A stretch of 64,000 bases of DNA from Buddleja alternifolia (taxonomy: Eukaryota; Streptophyta; Magnoliopsida; Lamiales; Scrophulariaceae), in contig CM033393.1 of NCBI GenBank assembly GCA_019426215.1, positions 10,140,046 to 10,204,045 of the forward strand, given 5' to 3'. Under the pieces are notes generated by a model. The model did no database searches and had not been told where the DNA came from. It was given only the letters and a program-made list of their open reading frames with translations. The first letter of the stretch is position 1; each line of letters opens with the position of its first letter. Shown piece by piece: positions 35,722 through 46,395 of the stretch. The translations under genes were made by a program, and so were the position numbers.

Positions 35722-35731
35722 TACATCAATA

Positions 35732-36187
35732 TGTTATTTGTTATATTGACTTGTAGGCTCTCAATCAAATCAAGCAAGCCGAGCTTGTTCATACGCAATT
35801 GACTTGATATTGTGCAGGCTTTTGTCATCAAGGAATTGAACTTGTTTCGAGCTTTTCTGCTATAATTTAGGTGGATCTGAAAATTAGTATGAGCTTCAAT
35901 CAGGAACGGATTTAGGGGAGGGGGGAGAGGGGCGACCCCGAGATTTTCAATTTTCGTTGTTGGATTCATATGTTTCTGCTATATGATCTCCCCAAAAATA
36001 TAGGTTTAAGGTTCTCAATTGGAACATAGAAACAGTCATAGTAGAGATGGTAGGTACCTAGTTTTTCCCCCTAGGTTAAGAGTTCAACTCCCAGCAATTG
36101 CAATAGTGCTTTTTTGTTCTTTTTTATTTTATTTTTTTATTTGGAGTTCAAGTCCCGAAAATGTGATTTGTTTTATGAGAAGATAAA
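35732..36187. repeat. Fragment of the hAT-like family plus unassigned repeat
   Basis: Positions 35755-35905 resemble the left 170 bp of the hAT-like element at 22283 (TAGGCTCTCAATCAA start, GCAAGCCGAGC, then AAAATTAGTATGAGCTTC). The right part is missing. The G-rich stretch GGGGAGGGGGGAGAGGGGCG at 35915-35934 begins another unassigned repeat. There is no gene. Confidence 0.5.
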
Positions 36188-36864
36188 TGACTACAAAAAA
36201 AAATTGTTGTAAAAGTCCCAACATTTTGACGCGATTAATTTTCGTAGCCAAATACATTGTAGCACCCATATATATTGTCACCTAAAGAAATACAAAGACT
36301 ACAAAATATTTTGTGTAGAAACTCCAATATTCGGGTACGATTATATTTCGTTGCCTATTTATTGAGTCAACCACAACAACAGATTTCGTTGCCTATTCAT
36401 TGAATCAACGACAACAACAGATTTCATTGTCTTTAAGCACTTATAGAGAGCGATTTTTTTTGTTGCCCAATGTTGAGGTTTTGCAACGAGTTATTGTCAT
36501 TGCCTATCGACTAAAGCATTCACAACAACATATTTCGTTGCCTTTCACCACGTATAGAAGACAAAATATTTCGTTGGCACATTATGAGGTTTTGCAACGA
36601 ATTGTAACTGTGGCGTAAAGAATTACTCGTAGGCAACAAAGTATATTGTTGCAATTGCTAAAAATGGTTGCCAAATAAATTTTGCGTGCGACGACTCGTT
36701 GAAAAATACACTTTTAGGAACAAAATATAATTTTCATGCTAAAATAATTGTTGGTAGAAAATAATATGCTGCGATACCTATTTTTCGTTACCAAAACATT
36801 ATCAACCGCAACGAAAATCACGTTGTAGTTAAAAAAATCATTGCGGAATTTTCTTTTCTTGTAG
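36188..36864. mobile_element. Small CACTA-like element, TTTCGTTGC family
   Basis: The left end reads GACTACAAAAAAAAATTG and the right end GGAATTTTCTTTTCTTGTAG, an imperfect CACTA-type inverted repeat. Between them TTTCGTTGC and CAACGAAAT motifs recur in both orientations, as in the array at 23178-23810. At 677 bp it cannot encode a transposase. The target duplication is not clear. Confidence 0.55.
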
Positions 36865-36889
36865 ATTTGTGTGGAAGTTTATTATGATA

Positions 36890-37541
36890 ATAAGTAAGGT
36901 TTTGTGAGGTATATTTCATGCATTGGTCAAGTATTGTGAGGATAGATTCCTCACATTAGAAATTAGATTACGAAAATATTGTCCATATTGTGAGGATAAT
37001 TCCTCACATATGCATTTTCAGATATTTGGTTCAATATGAAAACCCTAACGTGAAGAAATGATCATCATATTAGATGGATATTTGTGAGGAAATATTGATC
37101 ACATTAAGTTTACTTATTATGAGGAATATTTCGTCGCATCTGCAATCTTAGTAGTCAAATTGAGGTACTTATTGTGAGGAAATATCTGTCATATTAGCTT
37201 CTACAGATATTGTGAGCAAACATTTCGTCGCATTATTGTGACATATCGCGAGAACAGCGTATCTAACACGACGAAAGTGTTGTCACTTTAGATACTCATA
37301 TTGCGGGGAATAGATCAAATGCGAGAAATGGAATACTCATGTGCGAAGAAATAGTCGCTGCAACATATCCTTGTTGTGAGGAAATACACGTCCTCACAAT
37401 AACTTTATGCGAGGAATGTTGTTTTCGTCACAATAAGTTATTGCGAGGGCCCTACTGCGATGACCGCGTGACGAAATTTTTTCCTCGTAATAATTTATTG
37501 TGACGAATTTTTGCCCAATTTATTGTGACGACCGTCTTAGA
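36890..37541. repeat. Array of TTGTGAGGAAATATTTCCTCACAA-like motifs
   Basis: ATTGTGAGGA, TCCTCACA and ATTTCGTCGCA-type motifs repeat in both orientations for about 650 bp. The build is like a CACTA subterminal array but the sequence differs from the neighbouring one. No coding sequence or terminus was recognised. Confidence 0.6.
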
Positions 37542-37690
37542 AATGGGAAAATTCTAGCCCGCTCCTAACTCGGCCACACCCATGTGTAATTTTAAAAATA
37601 ACTTACCAATTATATGACAAATGTAATTCACTCTCTTTGTGAAATACACTTGGGTGCGACCAAGCCAGGTCTGGATTAAAATTTTCCCAT
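37542..37690. mobile_element. Small MITE with about 45-bp TIRs
   Basis: The left end ATGGGAAAATTCTAGCC and the right end, on the other strand, ATGGGAAAATTTTAATCC continue as imperfect inverted repeats through CCACACCCATGTGTA and CGCACCCAAGTGTA. The superfamily is not determined. Confidence 0.6.
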
Positions 37691-38580
37691 ATATACATGT
37701 AAATTGCATATTTAAGGAAAGAAATTAATCTATTATCTATATAGAGGATATAAGTAATGAAATATGATAGGAAATATCATTTGAAACTGGCTTATAACAT
37801 ATAATAAATTACATTAGAAAAATTCTAATCTATTTAATCAATTTAAAATGCTTTATAATCGCAATAATTCTTCAACATGGTAAACTAAAGTGGGGAATCT
37901 TGTGCTTAAGTTCCTTTTTGTTGCTCCAAAATCTCAAAAAAAACAAAAAAAGAAAAGAAAAAGGCCATAAATTTGCTCCCTATGCGGATTCGGACAGGCT
38001 TCACTTCTCGCAAAATATGATTTGTGGGGATAAGATTTTCTTGAGAAATATTTTATCAGACTACAAATTCTAATTAAAAAGCCATAACACACTTAATTTA
38101 GAATTTTCTATCCAAATTCAATTTAGCCGAATCCATATATATAATTCACAAGGAGAGTACTTTAAATGGTCAACTGATTGAAGGATTAAAGTTAATTAGT
38201 TTGAACACATAAAATAGATTTGCTCGACTTTCACATACAAATTAAACGCAAGTATTTTTTGCTACATTCATTTCGTCGATCTTTCTACATTTTTATAGTA
38301 TTTGTTAGTAGATTGTAAGTTATTATTATTTGATATTCTTAATTTCCATGTATTTTATAACCAATTCACTCATAAAAAAAAAGGCAAAAGGCAAAGTATT
38401 CTTTTTAAAAATTATCAAAATCTTTGAGCATATAGTATAGGATAAATTAAGAACTAATTAATTGTATAAATCCATTCATTGGTACTAAGTAGTTTAACAA
38501 AAATCATTAGTATATTACATCAACATAATCATATCATTCTTGATCTCGATCGCCATCATCACCTAATATAATATATATTT
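37691..38580. other. Intergenic, downstream of the carrier gene
   Basis: AT-rich sequence without a recognisable gene or repeat. The last 100 bases probably include the 3' untranslated region of the minus-strand carrier gene; AT-rich polyadenylation-like signals lie at 38565-38580. Confidence 0.6.
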
Positions 38581-39549
38581 CTAAAAATCCTTGAACAATT
38601 TGCGGACTTGTTCGAGTGTGACGAAGAGCACCACAGTGAATGGACCCTGCCTAGATATCGTCGGAATGAAACCTTTGTAAAGAGCCATGGGCCCCTCAGC
38701 CTTAATAGTCTTCATCGCGCAGTCGAGGGCCCCACCATACGGCGCCGCCTTCCCCGCCTCCACCTTCATGTTCATCACACGCGTTTTGATCACGTCCACC
38801 GGATTCGACGCCACCGCCGCCACGAATCCGGCGGCGAAGCTGGCCGTGACGTGGGTCCCAAGCCCATCCTTCATCAGATCCTTCTCCAATATCATCTCCT
38901 TGAACTGATCGTACGATGCCAGCTGGGACGCCGTCACCAGCATGGCGCGGTTCACGGTAAGGGATGATCCGCGCCACAGGCTAGTAATCCCCTCGCTCTT
39001 GCTCATTTGAGAAATAGCGTCCACCACGCTCTTGTAGTTGCGACGCTGAGACAGGGGGAGGCGGCCGTCGGCCTGCATACGGACCATCGCCACGTCAGCG
39101 GGGTTACCTACGGCGGCGCCGATGCCTCCGGCTATGAGCCCGGCGGTGATTTTGCTGGTCAATGGCATGTTGTTAGTGTTGGGATCGGACCATTTTGTCT
39201 TTAAGATGTCGTAGAGACCCATTCTGGTTGTGGAGTAGAGGGTCTGGCGGAGGACGGTGGCGGACACGCCGGAGAATAGGGCTGCTGCGCCGTCTTGCTG
39301 GATGATCCGGAGCCCGACGGAAATGAGACCCACCCGGGGAGGAGGAGGCGGAAGATGGATGTTGTGGGCAGCGGCGGTGGTGTGGAATGCTAGAGCTGCA
39401 GGGCGGAGAGCAGTTTGAACGGCCGTGTTTGGTGCCGCGGCGGCCTCTCCCTGAAGCTGCATACGGACCTTGATTAAATCGAGAGGGTGGGTACTACACC
39501 CGGCCACAATCGAAGCAATGCCTCCTTCAACAAATCCCTTCACACCCAT
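38581..39549 (-). CDS. DIC: Mitochondrial dicarboxylate carrier (DIC/PUMP4-6 type)
   Basis: This intact single-exon gene encodes 322 residues, the usual size of the family. It has three mitochondrial-carrier repeats with the signature PxDxxK/R at P22 (PLDLIKVRMQ), P150 (PADVAMVRMQ) and P250 (PVDVIKTRVM), and a six-helix layout is expected. The family sits in the inner mitochondrial membrane and exchanges dicarboxylates such as malate, oxaloacetate and succinate for phosphate or each other; the same proteins were first named uncoupling proteins PUMP4-6. The insert between helices 1 and 2 (residues 35-71, Ala/Pro-rich) is typical of plant DICs. The start chosen gives MGVKGFVEGGIAS, the normal N-terminus. 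It is the only intact host gene in the window. The exact paralogue cannot be told by eye. Confidence 0.95.
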   Translation of the reverse strand: MGVKGFVEGGIASIVAGCSTHPLDLIKVRMQLQGEAAAAPNTAVQTALRPAALAFHTTAAAHNIHLPPPPPRVGLISVGLRIIQQDGAAALFSGVSATVLRQTLYSTTRMGLYDILKTKWSDPNTNNMPLTSKITAGLIAGGIGAAVGNPADVAMVRMQADGRLPLSQRRNYKSVVDAISQMSKSEGITSLWRGSSLTVNRAMLVTASQLASYDQFKEMILEKDLMKDGLGTHVTASFAAGFVAAVASNPVDVIKTRVMNMKVEAGKAAPYGGALDCAMKTIKAEGPMALYKGFIPTISRQGPFTVVLFVTLEQVRKLFKDF

Positions 39550-39800
39550 ACTTTAATTTGGTAAAAGGGTAAAGAGTGATATATATATATATCCTAAATG
39601 AATGAATGGAAATAAGAGGTAAAACTAAATAGAATCCGTTTTTGTTCTGATCAGTAAAGAATTGAGAAAGAAACGAAGAATGTAAATCTGAAAAATTATT
39701 AGTAAGAAGAGGAGGAGTTGGAACTTGTTGGAAGTGGAGTTAATAATATAAGTGTTAACTACGTGTAATTGTGAGTGATTGAAGAAGGCGGGCGGGAGGG

Positions 39801-39808
39801 TATTTATA
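39801..39808 (-). promoter_or_regulatory. Likely TATA box of the carrier gene
   Basis: TATAAATA on the minus strand lies about 250 bp before the start codon, between GC-rich sequence upstream and an AT-rich leader. It is the best core-promoter candidate; the transcription start was not determined. Confidence 0.55.
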
Positions 39809-40817
39809 AGTGGAAGGCACTCATGTACTAGGAAAAAGGAAGGAAAGTAGCTTTGTAGGGTTTTCATAAAGCTCCATAAAGGAAACATATATATATATAT
39901 TGCTGTGTAATGGAAATAAAATTATCTTGAGATCTGTCTCTGTTGACTCTCCAACTTTTACGCGCTTTACATTCTGAATGTTTCCTAAGTTGTTTAGTTT
40001 TGAAAAGGAAAGGGGGCGGCACTTGCCTTTCAACTTGCATTCTCTTCCCATTTCTTTTCAAAAAAATTTACTTGTGGGATATTATATATATATATATGTG
40101 TATGTGTATGTGTATGTGTATGTGTGTATATGTATATACTATTCTTCTATTTTTCTGTAGGATGAATTTCACTTTACCTTCGTGTGCTCGTATTCAATCA
40201 CGCTTTATTCAAAGTTCTCAAATTATTATTATTTTTTACAAAAATTTCTTCTAAATTGCATTCCTAAATCCTAAAATCCCTTATACTATTACAAATACCA
40301 AATTAATATACTTGTACCTTAATAAATCAATTTAATTTATAGAAATAAAATATAAAACTCTATTTTCTTTTCAAAAAGTCCAAAACTAAAACTTCCAAAA
40401 ACTAATGTATCACTTTTTTTTTTTTTTTATCATAATGTATCACTTCATAAATATCTTACATCACTAAATTCATTATTATTATTATTTATAAGAAGCAACA
40501 ATTATATCAAGAAATTTATGTTTTTTTCTTTTGAAGATAAAATTTCAAATTTGTTCTTTATTTATGTTCTTTCATCCGTGAAAATGATTTTTTTTAAAAT
40601 ATTTTTCTATAAATTAGTTCACTAAAATATGAGGATTTTTTTTTAGTAACTTTATCTTTTAAAAAAAGTATGAAGTAGTCTAGTGATGTAATTTTGTTGG
40701 AAGTCTTGAATTTTAATATAGTTGGATATTTCTTAGAGTACGAGAGGGTAAAGTGATACAATTAAGAGTAGAGGGGGTATAAGCATTCATTCTCCTAAAT
40801 TCCTTTCATGTTGCTAA
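39809..40817. other. Upstream region of the carrier gene, with a microsatellite
   Basis: No gene is seen. A compound (TA)n-(TGTATG)n microsatellite lies at 40081-40140. The sequence is otherwise AT-rich and unassigned. Confidence 0.6.
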
Positions 40818-41229
40818 TTTATACTATTATATAAAGTGGGAGGGCCTTAGAAAAATTATCTTGGGCTGTCAAGTTTTTTATGAAGCCATTTTTTTTCTAA
40901 AAATTTGACAAGTGTCCCCAAGTATTTTTCTTTTATATTTTATCTCTCCTATTTTATCTCACATGTTTTCTCTCTTTTAATATTTTCTTATTTCTATCAC
41001 ATCTCCACTCATCTCCCACGTTCTCCTTCCCCCCTCCCCTCTTTTGTCTCTTTATATATATATTTTCTTTTATACTTTATTCATTTAATGCTTATTTAAA
41101 AATTTAAATGTCAAGTTTATTTAAAAATTTAAATGTCAAATATTGTACTGTGTATTAATTAATTTTACTAAAACTTTTTTTAAGTTTTTTTTTTTTTAGC
41201 ACACGCAAAGAGTGTGCTATATCGACTAG
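40818..41229 (+). mobile_element. Small non-autonomous Helitron
   Basis: The 3' end has a hairpin (AGCACAC, loop, GTGTGCT, 41198-41218), and seven bases later CTAG at 41226-41229 followed by T, as expected for a Helitron. The 5' end (TTATACTATTATATAAAG) resembles the common plant Helitron start TCTATACTATATAAA with the initial TC changed. The 412-bp body has no Rep/helicase gene. Confidence 0.75.
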
Positions 41230-41917
41230 TATGAATAATTCATTAGTTCACATGTGAGTAGTTGTTATCTACACCACTAATAATTTCCATTGGTGTAAGT
41301 GTAACATGTAATATTGATTATTACGTGATCATAAAAAACCTCTTGAGTATCTTTTCCAATTTTTTGCTAAGTAGAATATTATTTCACAATGCTTATACGA
41401 AAGATTTTAAAAAAGCATCATTAAGACTTTCTCAATATTTGAAAAAGTCTCAACGTCTGTCCCTTAGTTTACTCTTTGTGTTCTGAAATAGAAAATACTT
41501 TATCAAAATTACCGTCTAGTTCTCACTAATACTACTCTATGTATTGAAACCTCTTTATTAAATCTATTAGATCATTATTTCATTATAGATTATTAATTTA
41601 GAAAATGTGAGTATTATTTCATTAATAGCTTCATTATGACGAATAAAAAATTTCAAATATAGACTTTTGAATAATATTCAATTATTGGTCAAATTTCAGG
41701 AACTTTTGGATATTTTCAAGGAAATCTTGATATGCAACTAATGGACAACCACATTTGATAAAGAAAAAAGAAAGTGTAATTTGAGAACCTTATGAAATAA
41801 TGAGATCTTTTAGTCACGAGGATAAAAAAAAAACATATATATATATATATATATTCACAAGGCGTAAAAGGATACATATATATTATCCCTAATTTAAGAC
41901 GATTCATTGGAAAAGTC
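41230..41917. other. Intergenic, no gene recognised
   Basis: AT-rich sequence with only short chance frames. No repeat borders were recognised. Confidence 0.6.
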
Positions 41918-42189
41918 CTCAAGGCTAGGGGTGTACACGATCGGGTTCGGGTGGTTTTAAAAAAAAAATTAACCCGACTGGACATGCAGGTTGACAAAAT
42001 ATCAAATCGAAAACGCATAATTATCTTTTCAAACCGAGCTATTCGGGTCGGTCGGATTTAATGTTTTAGCGGGCGGGTTGGCGGGTTATCAAATTATAGT
42101 TATAATTTTTACAACTTAATTATAGTTGTAACTAGTAAATAAGAAATTAAATATTATACTTGTTGTACATGACTACAAGAAAACAAGGC

Positions 42190-43175
42190 ATCAGAGACGG
42201 AATTTTAGAGACCGACTGAATTCGGTCTCTAAACAGAGACCGAATTAGCGACCAATATGAGTTCCGTCTCTAAATCGGTCTCTAATTCAGTCGCTAATTT
42301 GAAAATTAGAGACCAATTGATTTTCGTCTCTAAATCGGTAGCTAATTGGTTGATTTACTCCCCTAAGTTAGAGACCGAATAATTCGGTCTCTACTTTTCA
42401 AATTAGCTACTGAATTAGAGACCGATTTAGAGACCGATTGATTTCCGTCTCTAAATCGGTAGCTAATTTGAAAATTAGAGACCGACTTATTCGGTTTCTA
42501 ACTTAGGGGAGTAAATCAACCAATTAGCTACAGATTTAGAGACGGAAATCAATCGGTCTCTAAATCGGTCTCTAATTCAGTCGCTAATTTGAAAATTAGA
42601 GACCAATTGATTTCCGCCTCTAAATCGGTAGCTAATTGGTTGATTTACTCCCCTAAGTTAGAGACCGAATAATTCGGTCTCTAATTTTCAAATTAGCTAC
42701 TGAATTAGAGACCGATTTAGAGACCGATTGATTTCCGTCTCTAAATCTGTAGCTAATTGGTTGATTTACTCCCCTAAGTTAGAGACCGAATAATTCGGTC
42801 TCTAATTTTCAAATTAGCTACCGATTTAGCGACCGAGATGAGCATCAATTTTTCATTATTATTTGGCGACCGATTCCGCGACGGAATATAAAATTATATT
42901 TTAGAGACCGATTCCGCGACCGAATTATGCGGTCGCTAATTAGAGACCGAATAATTCGGTCTCTACTTTGTAAATTAGAATAAAAAAAAGAATATGAAAT
43001 TATATTTTAGAGACCGATTCCGTGACCGAATTAGTCGGTCGCTAATTAGAGACCGAATAATTCGGTCTCTATTCTGTAAATTAGAATAAAAAAAATGGAA
43101 AGTGGTCATTTGCGAATTATATTATAAAATAAAATAATTCGGTCTCTATTTTGTATTTAGCGACTGTTTATCGAC
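42190..43175. repeat. Left subterminal array, AGAGACCG family
   Basis: AGAGACCGAATTCGGTCTCT-type palindromes recur dozens of times. A longer unit containing GGTTGATTTACTCCCCTAAG appears at about 42340, 42632 and 42756 in one orientation and near 42507 in the opposite one. The array therefore has nested inverted repeats as well as short palindromes. Confidence 0.85.
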
Positions 43176-43420
43176 CGAAGGTGGTCTCTCTTGATCATTA
43201 AACTTAGCAAGAAAACTAGTAGAAGTAAACCTCTGATTTTTTGATTGAAAATGAACATTTTTAGAGTATATAAAAATTCACTCTTTCTGTGCGAATTTGC
43301 TAAAGAAGAAATAAGCTTAAAGAGTGCATTGATGTGGAAGAGAATTTATGGGGGTGGACTTTGAGGATTTTCTTTTTGTGTGTGAATGGGGTTATAAATA
43401 TATATTTGTATATGTGTATA

Positions 43421-43451
<31 letters not shown>

Positions 43452-43806
43452 GTATATGTTTATATATTAGGAAAAGAAGATTTACTCATATCTTTACCTT
43501 CCACAACAAACTTTTCATTTTTTGGTCGCTTTTCTTGTTGATGATATTATACTTTTGGGGCTATTTGAGAAAGTATATTTAGCGATCGAAGGTGGTCTCT
43601 CTTGATCATTAAACTTAGCAAGAAAACTAGTGAAGTAAACCTCTGATTTTTTGATTGAAAATGAACATTTTTAGAATTTATAAGAATTCACTCTTTCTGT
43701 GCGAATTTGCTAAAGAAGAAATAAGTTTAAAGAGTGCATTGATGTGGAAGAGAATTTATGGGGGTGGAGTTTGAGGATTTTCTTTTTGTGTGTGAATGGG
43801 GTTATC
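43175..43806. repeat. Direct repeat of about 225 bp inside the CACTA element
   Basis: The sequence starting AAGGTGGTCTCTCTTGATCA occurs at about 43178 and again at 43587, each copy running to a GTGTGAATGGGGTTAT end. The stretch between them is a TG/TA microsatellite and unique sequence. No function is apparent. Confidence 0.8.
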
Positions 43807-43825
43807 GAATTTGTTTGACTCGATG

Positions 43826-43885
43826 CCCCCTAAACCCTAAGCTAACCCCTAAACCCTAAACTAACCCTGAACCCTAAACTAATCT
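43826..43885. repeat. Degenerate CCCTAAA telomere-like repeats
   Basis: CCCCTAAACCCTAAGCTAAC and further CCCTAAAC copies make up about 60 bp inside the CACTA element. They resemble the plant telomere repeat, with spacing errors. Confidence 0.55.
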
Positions 43886-44094
43886 AAGCCCATATAAAGT
43901 GAGAGTGAAGTTGTGATATCTAATGGGGTAATTTAGATACCTAACTAACCCTGAAACCTGAACACTAATTGAGACCGAATTCGGGTCGGTCTCTTTTTCT
44001 TAAAAAGATATCCAATGGGGTAATTTAGAGTAAATTAGTGACCAATTCAGAGACTGTATTAGAGACCGACTGGTATATCTAATATATATTATAA

Positions 44095-44870
44095 CTTGGA
44101 CAAATGTCACTTATAGTCCCTAAAGTATTCAATTTGTCTCACTTACGTCCCTAAACTAAAATTTGTTACGCTATCGTCCCTAAAATAATAATTTCGTCTC
44201 ACTTTAGCCCTTTTATGTCAAAATTGAACCGAAAGTAAGAGTAAAATGGTAAAATTAAGTTTTTTGGTCCTTGTTTGGAGTTTTTCGACTGAATCCGACA
44301 GCTGTGCGCATTTGTACGAGAAAATTCATAACTAATTGTAGAAAGCTCGGATTCATGAACCGTTTTTTTTTCCATGAAAATAGACACATAGGGATATCCA
44401 CACATATATCGTAAATAATCAGGAGATATATAGAACAAAACATTTTTGCATTCAAAGTTAGAGAAAAATCTGTCGCTGAATCCGACAGCTGTGCGCATCT
44501 TCACAAGAAAATTCATAACTAATTGTGGAAAGCTCGGATTCATGAACCTTTTTATTCTCATGAAACTAGACACATAGAGGTATCCACATATATATCGAAC
44601 ATAATCATGAGATATCTAGAACAAATCAGTTTTGTATTCAAAATTAGCAAAAAATCTGTCATCTTGATGCTAAATTTGAATACAAAACCGATTTTTTCTA
44701 GACATCTCATGATTATGTGAAATATATGTGTGGATAGCCATATGTGTCTAGTTTTATCAAAATATATGTGCCTAATAATTCATCTTAAAATTAGCAAAAT
44801 ATCTGTCGGCTTGAAACTATCACTAAAAATGTATACCATTAGTGACACAGACACTACAAGGAAACAAATG
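44095..44870. repeat. Complex repeat: GTCCCTAAA end plus duplicated and inverted unit
   Basis: A GTCCCTAAA-type terminal motif series (44125-44215) is followed by a unit of about 187 bp present twice in tandem (44290-44460 and 44480-44650; both contain GACAGCTGTGCGCAT and GAAAGCTCGGATTCATGAAC). An inverted partial copy follows at 44667-44770. The matching second terminus was not found. It seems to be another element inserted in the CACTA interior. Confidence 0.6.
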
Positions 44871-45895
44871 TTGGATCAAATTGATACTTCGAGCCACTGT
44901 AAAATTCTTGTACAATTTTTAGTCTTCTCTTATTCTAGGGTAAGCCCCTTTTATGAAACGGAATTTGCACATTGTTTGATGTGTAGCTTCATACGCTCTA
45001 ATTGATGCCTCTTATACACACCAATTGGATCATCAAAAAATTGAGTAACAAAATAGATATTTAGTATGTACCAAACTCAGTTGCTTGCGACAACAAGTAT
45101 AGAATGTAGCTTAGCTCGCAATCAGAACCCCGAGAAGTTGAAGATCGTGACATGATTCAATGCTTCCAATCCCATTGCTTGCAACTTCCAATCCTTTTAC
45201 GTAGTTGGATCACTAATGCCCGCGTTTTCCCATGGTACACCCTACACATGTTAAGTCAATTACAATTTATTTTAGAAACCCAAACAAAGACGTGTTTAAT
45301 AACCATGTAATAAACTAATAAGCGACAAACCATAAAACTTAAAATATTACCACCAAATCGACTTTAAGCTCATTCAAGCCTGTACATCTACTGATGAGCA
45401 CCAATGTGACAGCAAGATTGTTAAGCAGCTGCGAACACTGAATCTCTAGGTGGTGCATATTACAAAAAAGTATCTTGCCATAATGCGATGTAGAGACTCC
45501 ACATGCGCCAACCTCTAAACAACAATTCAAAAAAAAAAAAAAATCAAAACAACTTCTTAAAAGCATTTGCACTTATCCAAACAATGATAGATAGATATAC
45601 CCTAACAAAATCAACCGGCTTGGATTATTTAGTGACGCTTTTATTTACTGTCACTTTTGGTGGAGTGTTAATTGGATGGATTGAGATATGTTTATTAGTA
45701 TGATGTTTTTTAGAATTAGTTGTGTTACGATGATATGTGTTAGATATAAATTGTGGTGTTAATGAGTTGTTGTATTTTATGGGACATATTATGATGTGTT
45801 GGTAATTACTTCTTATTGATTTGTTGGATCATTTGTAATTAACAGGTTTGACGTGAATTTAGCGAATAAAACGTAGCATTATATAGTGAGACGTG
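44871..45895. other. CACTA interior, no gene recognised
   Basis: There is a second CACTACAAGGAAACAAATG motif at 44852 that might be the end of another small element. The minus-strand frame at 45339-45572 has no recognisable domain. The rest is unassigned. Confidence 0.45.
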
Positions 45896-46395
45896 CTAAT
45901 TTTAGAGACCGATTTAGAGACCGAATCAAGATAAATATTTAGAGACCGATGTAGAGACCGAATCAAAGATGAATATTTAGAGACCGATTTAGAGACCGAC
46001 AAAGATGAATATTTAGAGACCGATTTAGAGACCGAATCAAAGATGAATATTTAGAGACCGACTTAGAGACCGAATCAAAGATGAATATTTAGAGACCGAT
46101 TTAGAGACCGAATCAAAGATGAATATTTAGAGACCGATTTAGAGACCGATTTTGTGTCGGTTAGCTACGAAATTTGGAGACCGATTGTATTTGAAAAAGT
46201 TGTGCAAATAGCGACTGATTTAGAGACCGAAAATTTCGGTCTCTAAATTTAGAGACCGATTTTTTTCGGTCTCTAATTAGCGTCGAGCCGTTTAGTGTCG
46301 GAATTTAGCGACCGAAATTTCGGTCGCTAATATTTTTTAGAGACCGAATTTGGGCTTTCAGAGACCGATTTTTCGGTCTCTGATACCCTGTTTTC
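45896..46395. repeat. Right subterminal array with a 38-bp tandem repeat
   Basis: Six or so copies of a 38-bp unit (AGAGACCGATTTAGAGACCG then AATCAAAGATGAATATTT) run from about 45902 to 46150, one copy being shortened. They are followed by palindromic TCGGTCTCTAA/TTAGAGACCGA motifs up to the terminus. Confidence 0.85.

Noticed and set aside
39821..40254. Short frames upstream of the carrier gene
   Set aside because: They cross microsatellites and AT-rich promoter DNA and show no conserved features.
42190..43175. Regularly repeated short palindromes that could be mistaken for a CRISPR array
   Set aside because: Spacing is irregular, there are no unique spacers and no cas genes, and the setting is a CACTA subterminal region in a plant genome.
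45339..45703. Small genes on both strands in the CACTA interior
   Set aside because: They overlap an A homopolymer and each other, and no transposase or other domain is recognisable.
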